64,000 bases of DNA from Mastigamoeba balamuthi. Taxonomy: Eukaryota > Evosea > Mastigamoebida > Mastigamoebidae. Position numbers and translations under genes: made by a program. Position 1 is the first letter of the stretch, and each line of letters starts with the position of its first letter. The stretch is taken from assembly GCA_902651635.1 (NCBI GenBank), contig CACRSC010000472.1, forward strand, positions 443,487 through 507,486, written 5' to 3'. The notes beneath the pieces are model-generated. The model worked only from the letters and a program-made list of their open reading frames with translations, did not search any database and was not told the origin of the DNA. Shown piece after piece: positions 1-10,560 of this stretch.

Positions 1-1273
1 ATGGCGATGGTGATGGCGATTCCCTTGCTGATGGCCCCCCAGTAGTCGTCGACGGGGATGGCGACGACGTAGAGCATCGGGGCGAACGCCGTCCCCGGGT
101 GTATGTCGACGCGGCTCACGAGCACTTGGCACGACTTGCCTCCGATGTCCACCGTCTCCACTCCCGGCCTGGGCATCCTGCCCCCCGCCGTCATCTTGGC
201 GACGTACTTCCCGATGCTCCGCGTCCTCTCGTCGGTGCTGTTCCACGCCAGGACTCGCTGGGCTGTCTTGCCGATGAAGAGCGAGGCGTTGCGGGTCGTG
301 GAGAAGAGCAGCTGCGTGTCTGCCTCTATGAGCCACACGTCGCCTGTCTTGCCCACGTGCTGCTGGCGCAGGAACTGCTGCCAGCCTCCGACCCCCATCA
401 GGACGCCCGTGGCGCCGCAGGTCCTGTTGGGCTGCTGCAGAGACCCGTACGTGTGCGACACCGCGATGAGCTGCCGGCCCGCGGGGATGCCGATGAAGAA
501 GCGGCCCCACGTGAGCCCTCCTGCGTTGCGGGCCGCATCTGCGTACCACGGGCGCGCCGAAACGTTGAGGTTCTTCGTCGTGCTCAGCAGCTTCCCCACT
601 TCGATGGTCCCCTCGACTCTGTTGATGTTGACCGTGTTCCTACAGAGGAGATGTGAGATGTTCATACGACGGGCTATTTTTGGGAGCAACTACTTCAAAG
701 TGCCCAAAATTTGGCCACTTTGAGAGGGGATACGCACACATAGAGAGGGTCCCTCGGAGCGGGCTTCAGTTGCAGCTCGGGGGGCGTGCCAAAGATGCAG
801 ACCATGCTGCCGTGCCTGTCGCCGCCGATGATGGCCCATCCGGCCCTACTGGGCATCCTGACCAGGTTGTACAAGTCCCTCCACTTGCCCACGACAGCCG
901 TTCCGGAGGCGTTGGGGTCGTCGCTGCAGGCGTAGGGCGAGGACTCGGCGAGGTTGACGAGTTCTGCTGTGATGTGCTCGGCCTCGCTGATGGTCATCTC
1001 GAGGGCGGTCATCACCTTGCTGGCGATCTCGTGGATCAGGTCGCCGCTCACGTTGCGGGTGCTGCGGTCGGCCTGCACGTACCAGACGACCCACTGTGGC
1101 ACCACGCTCATCACTACCGATCCTGCAATCAGCGCCACACAGAGGCTTCCTAGCCCCATGTTGAACCGGATACACCGCACACTCGTCTTGAGCATCGTCT
1201 TTTGAGTACCACCAATGAGCTTCTTGCTACTTGTGGGGTGTATCCTCCTGGTCTCGGGGATCCGTGAGGGCAT
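1..1273 (-). CDS. Cache-domain membrane receptor, N-terminal part (runs off the left edge)
   Basis: The N-terminus has a short basic segment, then a hydrophobic helix (about residues 39-65 from the 1273 start), then an extracellular region. The second exon carries the RPWYADA signature typical of dCache ligand-binding domains, followed by IGIPAG, WLIEAD and TLLFST-like strands. At the window edge a second hydrophobic stretch begins (ISKGIAITIAI), as expected for the membrane exit of a two-TM sensor. One intron fits at 640-737 (GTGCGT...TGTAG), giving VNTVNINRVEG across the join. 391 residues are visible. The start is uncertain between the ATG at 1273 and the ATG at 1195, which leaves a shorter cytoplasmic tail. 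The output domain (cyclase, kinase or other) lies outside the window, so only small-molecule sensing at a membrane can be inferred. Confidence 0.72.
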
Positions 1274-2155
1274 TCCTGAATGAGTAATAATGTGGTCGGA
1301 AATGGACCTATTGTTCCAGGGACATTTCTCACCTGGATCACCGCCACGGCATTTTCACCTCCAACTTGTTGGTGTCCGACCGTACAGCGTTGCAAGATGC
1401 AGCAGGCCCATCAAATAATGATAGCGAATGGGTGCTCATCCTGCCTCAGCCGATACGATTTTTCTTGCCCGAACGCTATGCTCGAATGCCGTGGGTGAAT
1501 ACAGATATATGGAGCCAGCAGTGTTCTTGAAACAGAGAGCCTAACGCTGCGGCGACTGGCGATCAGGCACCGGGCTGTGTGAGGATTCCTGAGCCGGCAG
1601 AAGCTGTAGAGGGGAAAACGGGCCACTGAAACATCTACATTGGGACGAGCACAGCGAGGTGCAGGAGGACAAAAGAGTATCCTGCGCTGTGTCACGAGTC
1701 TCCAAATCCTGCCCACACGCCTGCCTGCCCTTTTGGCGGCGCATGCACAAGCTCACAGGCAGGTTCTGAGAAGATACATACATAAAGCTGTTAATTATGG
1801 ATCAGTTCTTTTTTTGGGTATTTCTTATCGCTACTTATTTTTGGTCAATTCAGAGAATAACACCGGCGTGCAACACGTCAAAACGACGAAGAACCCGGAA
1901 TCTCAGACGCGATAAAATGATACTCATATCGCCAGTGAGGCCTTGTGGTCCTGCAAACCGGGGAGGCGAATAGCAGTCCGGAAGAGAAGACACGAAAGAC
2001 ACACTAAAGCAGAGGCTGGCGCAAAGGAGGGCCACATCGGCTTTTACTTCGCTCCAAACTGTCCTCAAGACGACTCGCTGCCGCTCTCCAAGAGAAAGCT
2101 CCATGCCGACGGTTACCCAACAAGAGCAGAACCTCCCCGGACGAGGCTGGCGACT
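1274..2155. other. Intergenic, no gene seen
   Basis: About 880 bases between the receptor (start at 1273, minus strand) and the 3' end of PARN. Open frames here are short, overlap on both strands and show no recognisable domain. The stretch should contain the receptor promoter; no clear TATA motif was found. Confidence 0.5.
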
Positions 2156-4263
2156 TTAGCGAGCGAGGTCCATGGGCACGACGACAGACTCGGCGAATTC
2201 GTTGTATGTGAGGACCTTCACGTTGGGCGCGTTCGCGAGCCTTTCCTTGACCATTGCTGACTTGGCCGCGTCCTCGAGAACGACTGCAGCGGAGCTCCCC
2301 GTGAGCCACTTGATCTTGAACTCTCCAGCAAAGCTCAGCAGCTCGCTGTGTCATCGTGCTGTCAGAAGGTGGACGGTGCGTCCAAGTGGTGGGAAGCTGG
2401 TCACGTTATGTTGTCGTTGGTCCACTCCCTCGGGAAGTCCTTGAGCACAAAGACCTTGTCCACATCCAGCTCTGCGCAAAGGCCCACAACGTTGAGCAAA
2501 AAGCCTACAGGGCACCAGATGAATGCGCACCCTCGGGTCCGGAGATGTTGAAGCACGGGTAGAGGGCCTGCATCACAAAGATCTTGTTCGCGTACGGCTG
2601 CATCGCAGGAGACAGCGGGCCTGGCTCCTGCCCCTCAGGGACAGGGCCCTCGGCCCTGCAGACGTTCTTGCACAGCGAGGCGAACACGCACCCCGTGACG
2701 TACGCGTCGAAACCGGCCTCGTGGTACGCGTCAGAGCCCTCGTAGCGCTCGGACACCTTGTCGAGCACGACCTCTGAGCGGGCAAAGTACTCCGAGCGCA
2801 GCGACTCGGCGAGGCGCGAGAGCGAGTTGTCGGGGACGTGCGCCGCGACGTCGGGGCACGTCGACGAGATGTACTTGGTGTCGAAGACCGACGGCGAGAG
2901 CTTGGCCACCAGCGCCTTGAACTCGTCGACGCTGTCGGGCAGCTCCTTGCCCTCGACCCCGAACTGCCAGATGAGCTGCAGCATGTCCAGCTGCATGTTG
3001 TGCCCGATGATGGGCTTCTTGGCCTCGGCCAGCGCCTCCCAGACCTTGCTGAACCCGGTCGCAGCCTCTATCTCGCGCTGTTCACCCAGTCAGAATGAAA
3101 TTCAATTTATCCAATTGGAATTGAGCTTGGAGACCTCCTCGCGGGCGAGGCGCTCTGCGCGGGCAGCGGCGAGCTCCTCGGGGGTGGTGCGCGTGACGAC
3201 GACGCTCTTGTCGTTGGGCTTGCTGGGGTCGGCGGCCTTGACCTCGACGAGGCACCCGGGGAACTTGAGGGACAGCTGCTGGAAGAGGATCAGCCGCACG
3301 AACGAGTTGCTGCCCGGCACTGCTATCGTCTTCTCTTGCGTCTTCTCGAGCCACTCGCCCACCTTCTCGCTGTGCCCGCACGCGGCGAGTCAGCTGCCGC
3401 CGGGGGAAGGGGGATCCGCAATGGGCGCACATTGCTTTGTCGACGACTGGGCGGTCCCTGGGACCGATCTCGACGGGCTTCCACTCGCGGAGGGCGGCCA
3501 GGCGCTTTCGCTCGGCGGCGACCTGGTCCTTGGTGAGCCAGGGTATGCCCTCGCGCACGAGCCTGTTGAAGTCAAAGTTGACAGACGACAGGAACGCAAA
3601 GGCCCCGGCCTGGAACGGCAGCCGCTTCTCCACGATGCGCGCGTCGTGCAGAGGCCGCGGGAACAGCCAGAAGTTGAACACCTTCGCCACGTGCCGCGAG
3701 TGCTCTGAGACCCCGTGTCGGGAACAGCGCTCAGAGAACAGAGCAATTGAATGCACGCAAAGTACGACAATCAACACATTTTCCGCATCGGTACTTCAAA
3801 ACGTCAATGACAGCAGAGCGCATCAATTGTATGAGCAACACGGCTTTCACATCAACAGAAAAGTCAACAGCGAGCTGCTTGCAGCGACTGCCGGGGGGGA
3901 GGGGGTTTCCGTTCCGAGCGGCAGAGGATAAAACCGGTCGCGCCGCAACTGAGAACCGCCAGATCCGGGAGAGAACCGAACCGGGATCCCAGCGGAAGCA
4001 GGCGACGCCGAGCTGGATGACGAGGTAGAGGGAGGAGCGCTGGCGGTCGTAGCGCTGCTGGGGCGTGTCGAGGAGGAAGCGCTTGAGGTCGCCGCTGGAG
4101 CCGGCGAGGCCCGTGAGCTCCGTGTCGAGCGCCACGAACGACGCCCCGCGTATGGCCTCCACGACGGCGGGGAACGTCTCCACAAAGTCTGCAGGCGCGC
4201 CAGGGGGGCGGCGTCAGTGCCACGGGAGGAGGGGGCTGCTGTACTCGACACAACAACGTCCAT
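2156..4263 (-). CDS. PARN: Poly(A)-specific ribonuclease (PARN), DEDD-family deadenylase
   Basis: Removes mRNA poly(A) tails and trims non-coding RNA 3' ends. Seven exons give 512 residues; introns at 4189-4244, 3705-3981, 3370-3430, 3078-3134, 2472-2530 and 2346-2404. All DEDD catalytic residues are visible: FVALDTELTGL (D28 and E30, the same numbers I recall for human PARN), GHNMQLDML, and HEAGFDAYVTG. Between the halves of the nuclease lies the R3H-like insert (IEKVGEWLEK through FPGCLVEV), and after it an RRM-like domain (VFVLKDFPREW to the end). The protein stops soon after the RRM, so the long basic C-terminal tail of the human enzyme (about 639 residues) is absent. The tiny first exon (MDVVVS plus one base) is supported because splicing gives MDVVVSNF, matching the conserved PARN start. 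Confidence 0.93.
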
Positions 4264-4513
4264 GGCGCGGCGACTGGGCGGGTTGTGCTGTGGCGCTAAT
4301 AAAATCAAACAATGAGAAATATCTTCCCTCAGACGCTCAAATATCTGCCGGAACCGCTGGCTTACTCATTGCATTCAAAAAAACAGTTCTGAGATAAATC
4401 GGAACCCAGAACTACTGTTGTGTGGGATTGTGAGCAGCCATATGCCTGATCACTGGCCCGTCCAGCGCACTGCGCCCTCCGCCGCCTTGTATCTTGACCG
4501 GCAGGACGAATTC

Positions 4514-4772
4514 AGGCGACGTACATGGTGCCGTCGTGGTCGACGAGCATGCCGGCGTCGTAGTAGCACGGCAGCGTCGCGTGGCGCGCCCACGGCCCGC
4601 TGGGGCTGGGCGAGCTGAACACGTGCGTCCTGCCATCGGAGCAGCCGCCCCAGTAGAACCTCCGCTGCCCCGCGTGGTAGTTGAAGAACGACGCCCAGAT
4701 GCCGGCCACGTAGCCCCGGCGGTTGCTGGTGAGGTCGTACTTGGCGTCCCAGTCGAGCTTGGGGACCGAGTG
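4514..4772 (-). pseudogene. Near-identical duplicate of an internal piece of the GH43 gene
   Basis: These 259 bases match 17941-18199 inside the GH43 gene with one difference (about position 4725, C here, T there). The fragment encodes the catalytic-domain stretch from HSVPKLDWDAKYDL to DHDGTMYVA with no start, signal peptide or remaining domain. Its high-coordinate end joins directly to the LINE reverse transcriptase 3' part; its low-coordinate end joins unrelated DNA at an AATTC. Near-identity means a very recent copy or an assembly join. Confidence 0.9.
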
Positions 4773-4775
4773 CTT

Positions 4776-5960
4776 CATTTAGGCGTGGGAGTATGGATTC
4801 TATGTCCGTTTCAGGCATAATTCCATCTGGCGCCAGTGCGTTAAGCCATTCCAGTGCCTTCTGTGCACGCTTGCTTCGTATAACATCAGCTAGGTTTCGG
4901 AGTCCCAATCCCCCTAGTCTAGTTGGAATGAAGGCATGTCTGCAGCTTATCATGTCAGCAGGTCCTAATTTACCTAACGCTGCTTTCTCTATGGCATGCG
5001 ACAGTGATTCTAACAGGTTATTGTTTTGGGCCATAGTGCTGGCATGGTATTGGGCCATACCATTGATCACCATGTTGGCAATATAGATGTGTTGTTCAAG
5101 GGACAGTGATTTTTTGGTGCGCATCCAGCTACATTGCTCTAAAATAATGTGGGTCGTGGCGGGGGCATCAAATGTGTCTCTGCCCTGTGGGTCTAGGTGT
5201 ATGCCGAGGTATTTTTTTGTTGCGCCCAGAGGCACTGGCTCGATGGTGCCTTGTATGGTTGCTATTGTAAGGGGGGTGTCGTTTCAGGCGAATGTAGCAC
5301 TTTTTTTTGGGTTGATGCGTAGTCCTGCTGCCTGCATATCCATTACATACTGCATTAGGTTTGCAAGCATCCGGGGTGTGTGTGCAAGTAGTACCATGTC
5401 GTCTGCATAGGCTAGTACCCCTCTCTTGGGGCCGCGGATGCCCAGGGCTTCAGGGTGTGTTTCTATCTGATACAAGTGGGGATATATGGCTAGGTTGAAA
5501 AGTGTGCATGACAGGGGGTCCCCTTGTCGCACTCCACAGTTAACGCTGATCCATCCGGTGGGGCCATAGGCCGTGTGGGAGCGGGCTTCAGTTGATGCAT
5601 AGAGAGCTATTATTTTTTTGTGATGATAGGGCCAACATTGTAGTATTTTAGCATGGCTGCTATGTGGTCACGGTGGATAGAGTCATATGCTTTCTTGAGA
5701 TCAATGTACATTCCTACTACTTTCTGATGTCTTCTAGAGGCTTCTTCCAGTCTTTGATGAAGGGCCCATATGTTATGTATCGTAGAGTGGCCATCACGAA
5801 AGCCCTCCTGGGCATTGGCCCATATATTATTATCCTCGAGAGCTTTGTACAGTCTTTTGTTGATGATAGTGGTGAAGATCTTGTAGTCCACTTCATATAA
5901 CGTTATAGGGCGGTAGTTCGCTGGCTGCATGCAGTCTCCTCCTTTAAAAATGGGCATGAT
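4776..5960 (-). other. Reverse transcriptase domain of the LINE
   Basis: Visible RT blocks are NYRPITL (block with conserved RPI), YIDLKKAYDS (first catalytic Asp), VRQGDPLSC (block 4) and LAYADDMVLLA (YADD, the catalytic Asp pair). The piece 5957-5610 and the piece from 5532 down are in different frames, joined through an A-run near 5620 on the minus strand. After the thumb-like region (LGIHLDPQG, TRLGGLGLRNL) the sequence passes without a stop into the GH43 duplicate. Confidence 0.9.
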
Positions 5961-6403
5961 TTCCCCCCTAGTTCATGACTGTGGGACTGGTTTTGTGCCT
6001 GTCCAGATACCATTGAGATTCTTAATCCATTGGTCATGCCACTCGTCTGGGAACTCGCAGACATACTCTGCCTTAAATCCAGTGGGGCCTGGGGCCGACC
6101 TGCTTTTTTGGGCACCTGCAGCCTCACGGAGTTCTTCCTCAGAGATATTGTTGTCCATGCTGGTGGTGGCTGCTTCGGGTATGGTAGGGTGTGGTGCTTC
6201 CCACCACGAGGGGCGGGTCGCTGGGGTGTCGTCTTGGTTAAAGAGTGTGTATCCAGTCTTCTACTGCATTGCGTGCTTCCTCTGGGGTCGTGGTGCGTGT
6301 GCCATCATGTCCGGTATAGCTTATGGGGAGGCCAGGCCCCCGTGGTTTGCGTAGGTCCTTGAGGAATCTCTTGGGGCTGGTACATCCTTCTGCCATTGAG
6401 TAC

Positions 6404-7263
6404 TCAATGGTATATATCATATGCCCTTATGGCTTGTGTTCTTCCTCCGTTTGTACCATGTGGTTTGGTTCCCATGATCTGTTTTGCAGCTTCTACTGCT
6501 CTATTCTGCATTTCGTCTATGTCTGCATCTGGTGGTAGTGGGGTGTGGAGCAGAGTGTCCTGCCACTCTTTGATCTGTGCCGCCTGTATCTCAGGGAACG
6601 TGGTTTTGGTCCATGAGTTAACTTGTTGTGGGGGATTCCACCTATGATGCGGTATGTTTTCCATGAGGGCGATTGTGCAGTATATGGGTGAGTGGTCGGA
6701 GAGGTCGCCCATGTGTTCGCCTGTACCACTGTTGCGGATGCGTGTGGTCATTTTCTGTGTGCTGATAACGTAGTCGAGTCTGTTGGTTGTGTTATTTAGA
6801 CCGTGGTGCATAGCCGCTGCAGTGCCTTGGTGAGGACATCTATCATGTTGTGGTTTTCCAGGTATTTACGCATCTCGAGCTCTTCTGTAGAATATGCGTC
6901 TTCTGGGTGATCTATCCATGTATTGAGATCTCCAACTAATACGATGTCTGTGGCATTCTTCGTCTGTTCTGTTATAGTGCGCCATAGTTCTCTCTGTGCT
7001 GATGAGCCTCTGGTTGGGCTGTATGCGTTTATGATGGTCAGCGTCGCGTTGAGTTTGAGTGTCCCTATCAGAACATCCTTACGGTTTGTGGTGCTTACCA
7101 ACCAGTAGTCTTTCATGGTATTGTGCACCAGGAAGCCCACTGAAACTTTGTTTCCAACTCGTTGGCCTGTGAATAGGCTATATCCTTCCATATTGGCTGC
7201 TTGGTTGACTTGTTTTTCGTCAACGATCGTTCCTGCAGTGCTATGATCTCGGGGGCTGTGCAT
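6404..7263 (-). other. APE-like endonuclease domain of the LINE
   Basis: Two frames (7263-6796 and 6811-6404) together show the endonuclease-exonuclease-phosphatase fold: INAYSPTRG, VLVGDLNTW (catalytic Asp and Asn), RLDYVIS, and SDHSPIYC (catalytic Asp-His near the end). In this superfamily the enzyme nicks target DNA to prime reverse transcription. The single frame change near 6800 suggests an inactive copy or an assembly indel. Confidence 0.85.
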
Positions 7264-8192
7264 TTGGTGCAGTTCTTAACAGCCTTGATTAGGAGTATTA
7301 CGGCTCCAAAGAGGGTGTTTTGGACATTTCAGCTGGTTATAGAGACGTTATTGTCCATGGCTGCTGCCCCTTGGGCATACATCAGGAGTGTGCCTACTAT
7401 GATATATGCATAGTATTGTTGGGATTGGACTTGTGATATCATGGTCAGAATGAGCAGAGGTCCCATTAGGAGTTTTCGTTGTTCAGTGTGTTTGTGGGGC
7501 TCTTGGGGGGCTGTGTTTGAGGGGCGATTTGGTCTAGGGGTGTGGTGCTTTGCTGTCTGGGGGTCGTCGTTGGTTACTCTGTAGGCGGGCCATGCCTCCT
7601 GTGCCTGTTTCTGCTTGCCTCACGCTCGTCTGTGTGACCGTGGGACACAGTCAGTGGACGGGTTCGTGCGGGCTGTGGTTGTACCATGCGGGTAAGTGGT
7701 GGCCTCGGGGTATCCTGGAATGCGGATGTTTGTGGACTCGTTGATCAGGGGCCATGCGTATATGATGAATACATCTCCTTTTGGGTTTGCGCCTGTCCGG
7801 GTGATGTCATACAGGTGGTCTTTGAAGGCCTGGTTGATGGCATTGCGCGGCAATGCTCCGAGGTGGGTGCGGGTGTTGAGTTCCACTTTCCATATCTCAC
7901 CAGGGTACATCTTGTTTTGGTATGCTGCCACTGCATGTACCAATGCCCGCGGGTCGTTGTTGGTCTGATGGACCAGTTGGAGGATTGTCATCCTGTTGGT
8001 GAATGTAATCGCCCAGCTGTTGGTGTGGGGTTCGATTCCTACAATGTGGGTCTTGGCTGGCTGGGCCCAGGCATCGACGAGCTCTCACGGGCAGGGTTTG
8101 CGCTTATCGGCGTGCAGGACATAGACCACGAAGGGTATTCTGGCCTCCATGAGCACCCATAATGTCGTTTCTGGCACGTAACCCTCAGTCCG

Positions 8193-9002
8193 TTAAGCCA
8201 CCTTTATCTCCTGACACTTGTGGTACACTGCCGTATTGGGGGCCGGGAACATTATGCTGTTTTTACTGACATACTCTATGAGGACCGAATTTGCCATGAC
8301 GTTGATTTTATATGTCTCCTGGAACAGGTCGAGGAGTTCCATCCCTGCCATAGCTGTTTGGCGTGCCTCTTGTTCATGCGATCTTGTGCCTGCCATGATG
8401 GTTATTGCTTCCTTCATCGTCATCTCGTGTATCGCGTCTTCTATCGCTCTCGGTGGTGCTAGGGGCTCGCTGGATAGGCTATCAATTGATCTCGGGCTGG
8501 GGGCAGGGTCCGTGTAGTGGTCATCCTGTGCAGGATTGTGCGTAGCGGCCTGCCCCCATGTGGCAACAGTCTTGTTCAGCCACGGTGCTGGGGTGGGCTG
8601 GTAACTTGGGAGTGGGAGCTGCTCTTTTCCCTCACTTGGGCTGGGTTGGGCTCTGGACGGCAGTGTCCATTGCGCGGGCTGCACCCAGCTGTAGACTGCC
8701 TGCAGCCGGCTCTTAGGGGCTCTCACTGTCTCCCATAGTACAATGTCATCTTTGTCCATCGACATGGAGAAGTGGGCTACCAGGGCAGTTTCGTCCAGGC
8801 AGGTCAGCTCCGCTAGTTTCTGTTTACGGGGTTTGTCTGTCTTTACCAGCATGCATGCCTGGATGAGGGCCAGAAGGATCTCTATGTCTAGCGTGTCAGT
8901 CGCAGGGCTCTGGGCTGGTGCATTGTCCTTTGTTGGTGCACTACGGGCTTCTGGCTGTTGGTTCTCAGTATCGCTATCCATTTGCATGCAGTCTGCATCC
9001 AC
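8193..9002 (-). other. ORF1-like protein of the LINE
   Basis: An open frame of 269 codons upstream of the endonuclease, starting at an ATG (9002). It is rich in Q, P and charged residues and ends in a predicted amphipathic segment. A further piece (7991-7620, with KGDVFIIYAWP) looks like a continuation in another frame. No zinc knuckle was seen. Assignment as ORF1 rests on position in the element. Confidence 0.5.
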
Positions 9003-9049
9003 TGGCCCTGACTCCTCGTGTGGGCGTTTTGTCGGGGGGGGGGGGGGGG

Positions 9050-9783
9050 NNNNNNNNNNNNNNNNNNNNNNNNNNNNNNNNNNNNNNNNNNNNNNNNNNN
9101 NNNNNNNNNNNNNNNNNNNNNNNNNNNNNNNNNNNNNNNNNNNNNNNNNNNNNNNNNNNNNNNNNNNNNNNNNNNNNNNNNNNNNNNNNNNNNNNNNNNN
9201 NNNNNNNNNNNNNNNNNNNNNNNNNNNNNNNNNNNNNNNNNNNNNNNNNNNNNNNNNNNNNNNNNNNNNNNNNNNNNNNNNNNNNNNNNNNNNNNNNNNN
9301 NNNNNNNNNNNNNNNNNNNNNNNNNNNNNNNNNNNNNNNNNNNNNNNNNNNNNNNNNNNNNNNNNNNNNNNNNNNNNNNNNNNNNNNNNNNNNNNNNNNN
9401 NNNNNNNNNNNNNNNNNNNNNNNNNNNNNNNNNNNNNNNNNNNNNNNNNNNNNNNNNNNNNNNNNNNNNNNNNNNNNNNNNNNNNNNNNNNNNNNNNNNN
9501 NNNNNNNNNNNNNNNNNNNNNNNNNNNNNNNNNNNNNNNNNNNNNNNNNNNNNNNNNNNNNNNNNNNNNNNNNNNNNNNNNNNNNNNNNNNNNNNNNNNN
9601 NNNNNNNNNNNNNNNNNNNNNNNNNNNNNNNNNNNNNNNNNNNNNNNNNNNNNNNNNNNNNNNNNNNNNNNNNNNNNNNNNNNNNNNNNNNNNNNNNNNN
9701 NNNNNNNNNNNNNNNNNNNNNNNNNNNNNNNNNNNNNNNNNNNNNNNNNNNNNNNNNNNNNNNNNNNNNNNNNNNNNNNNNNN
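9050..9783. other. Assembly gap (734 N) flanked by G runs
   Basis: A block of N with a G run on each side (from 9034, and from 9784). The G runs look like low-quality read ends next to the gap. Long open frames that cross it are artefacts. Confidence 0.98.
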
Positions 9784-10560
9784 GGGGGGGGTGGTGGGGG
9801 TGGGGGGGCGGGCGGGAGTACCTGCCCCGAGTGGTATCGTGGTGCTGGCTCCTGGCGGCACCTTGTGGCACCCTGGGGGCAGGGTAAGTGCCGCCATGGT
9901 GAGGACCACGAGTGCCAGGCCTAAGATCTGTCAGGACGCTGATGCCGGGAGCCAGGGCCACTGCGCTGTGCAGCAGTGCTCGTGGTGTGCCATTGAGATT
10001 CGAGCGGGGGGGGTCTTATTCCATCGGGGGAGAAAAAGGACTCTCGAGAATAAATCTCAAATGTCCTTCTGGCATGACCTGTGCACCTTAAATGGCGGCT
10101 ATAATGATTTTCCCTTTGTCTAAAGAATTTCCCATGGAAATACCGTCAAATGGAAAAAAAAGGACAAAAAGTCGCATTTGAAACATGAAAACACAGGCCT
10201 GTGATGCTCAGGTCCTCTGAAAAAAATTGAAACCCAAAAATGGAAAATGAAAGACTAAAAGTGGGAAAAATTGAAAAAATTAAAGGAGAAAATGTGAATT
10301 AATCGCATACAATACAAAAAGGTTTATAATGTAGAATAAGTGGAAAAATGAAGGGAAATGAATAATGTAAAGCAACAAAGAGCAATACAGAAATAAAATA
10401 AAGTAATGAAAAAAGCATACAGTACAAAATAAAAAAATAAAAACAAAAAAGTCTGAGTGAAAGAAGCTTGAACAATGCACAGGGGCGAATAGAGGTAAAA
10501 ATTAGAAATAAATTTATTATATTACCTGTGGATGAAGTGTGAGCCATGTTTCAAACTGTG
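9784..10560. other. Possible LINE 5' flank, then A-rich low-complexity DNA
   Basis: 9784-10018 is GC-rich and may be the 5' untranslated part of the LINE beyond the gap, since its composition resembles the ORF1 side. From about 10020 to 10560 the plus strand is strongly A-rich (runs of A, AAATTGAAAAAATT-like repeats) with no credible coding frame. No gene is supported. Confidence 0.4.

Larger units (their letters stand above)
4773..9049 (-). mobile_element. Decayed APE-type non-LTR retrotransposon (LINE), minus strand
   Basis: Order on the minus strand: a gag-like ORF1 (9002-8193 and further fragments to about 7620), an endonuclease-exonuclease-phosphatase domain (about 7263-6560), then a reverse transcriptase (about 5960-4776). 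It is APE-type because the endonuclease precedes the RT and carries VLVGDLNTW, RLDYV and SDHSPI. The coding frame changes about four times in the ORF2 region (near 6800, 6410, 6200 and in an A-run near 5620), so it cannot make a full ORF2 product as assembled; the homopolymer break could be a sequencing error. Its 3' end is cut inside the RT C-terminal region by the GH43 fragment rather than ending in a 3' UTR or tail. Base composition is more AT-rich than the neighbouring genes. Confidence 0.9.

Noticed and set aside
4508-4513. Cloning-vector remnant at the GAATTC beside the GH43 copy
   Set aside because: No vector polylinker sequence could be recognised beyond the six-base site, which is common by chance; kept only as a caution about chimerism.
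8743-10123. Long frames crossing the N block
   Set aside because: Open only because N is read through; no evidence of coding across the gap.
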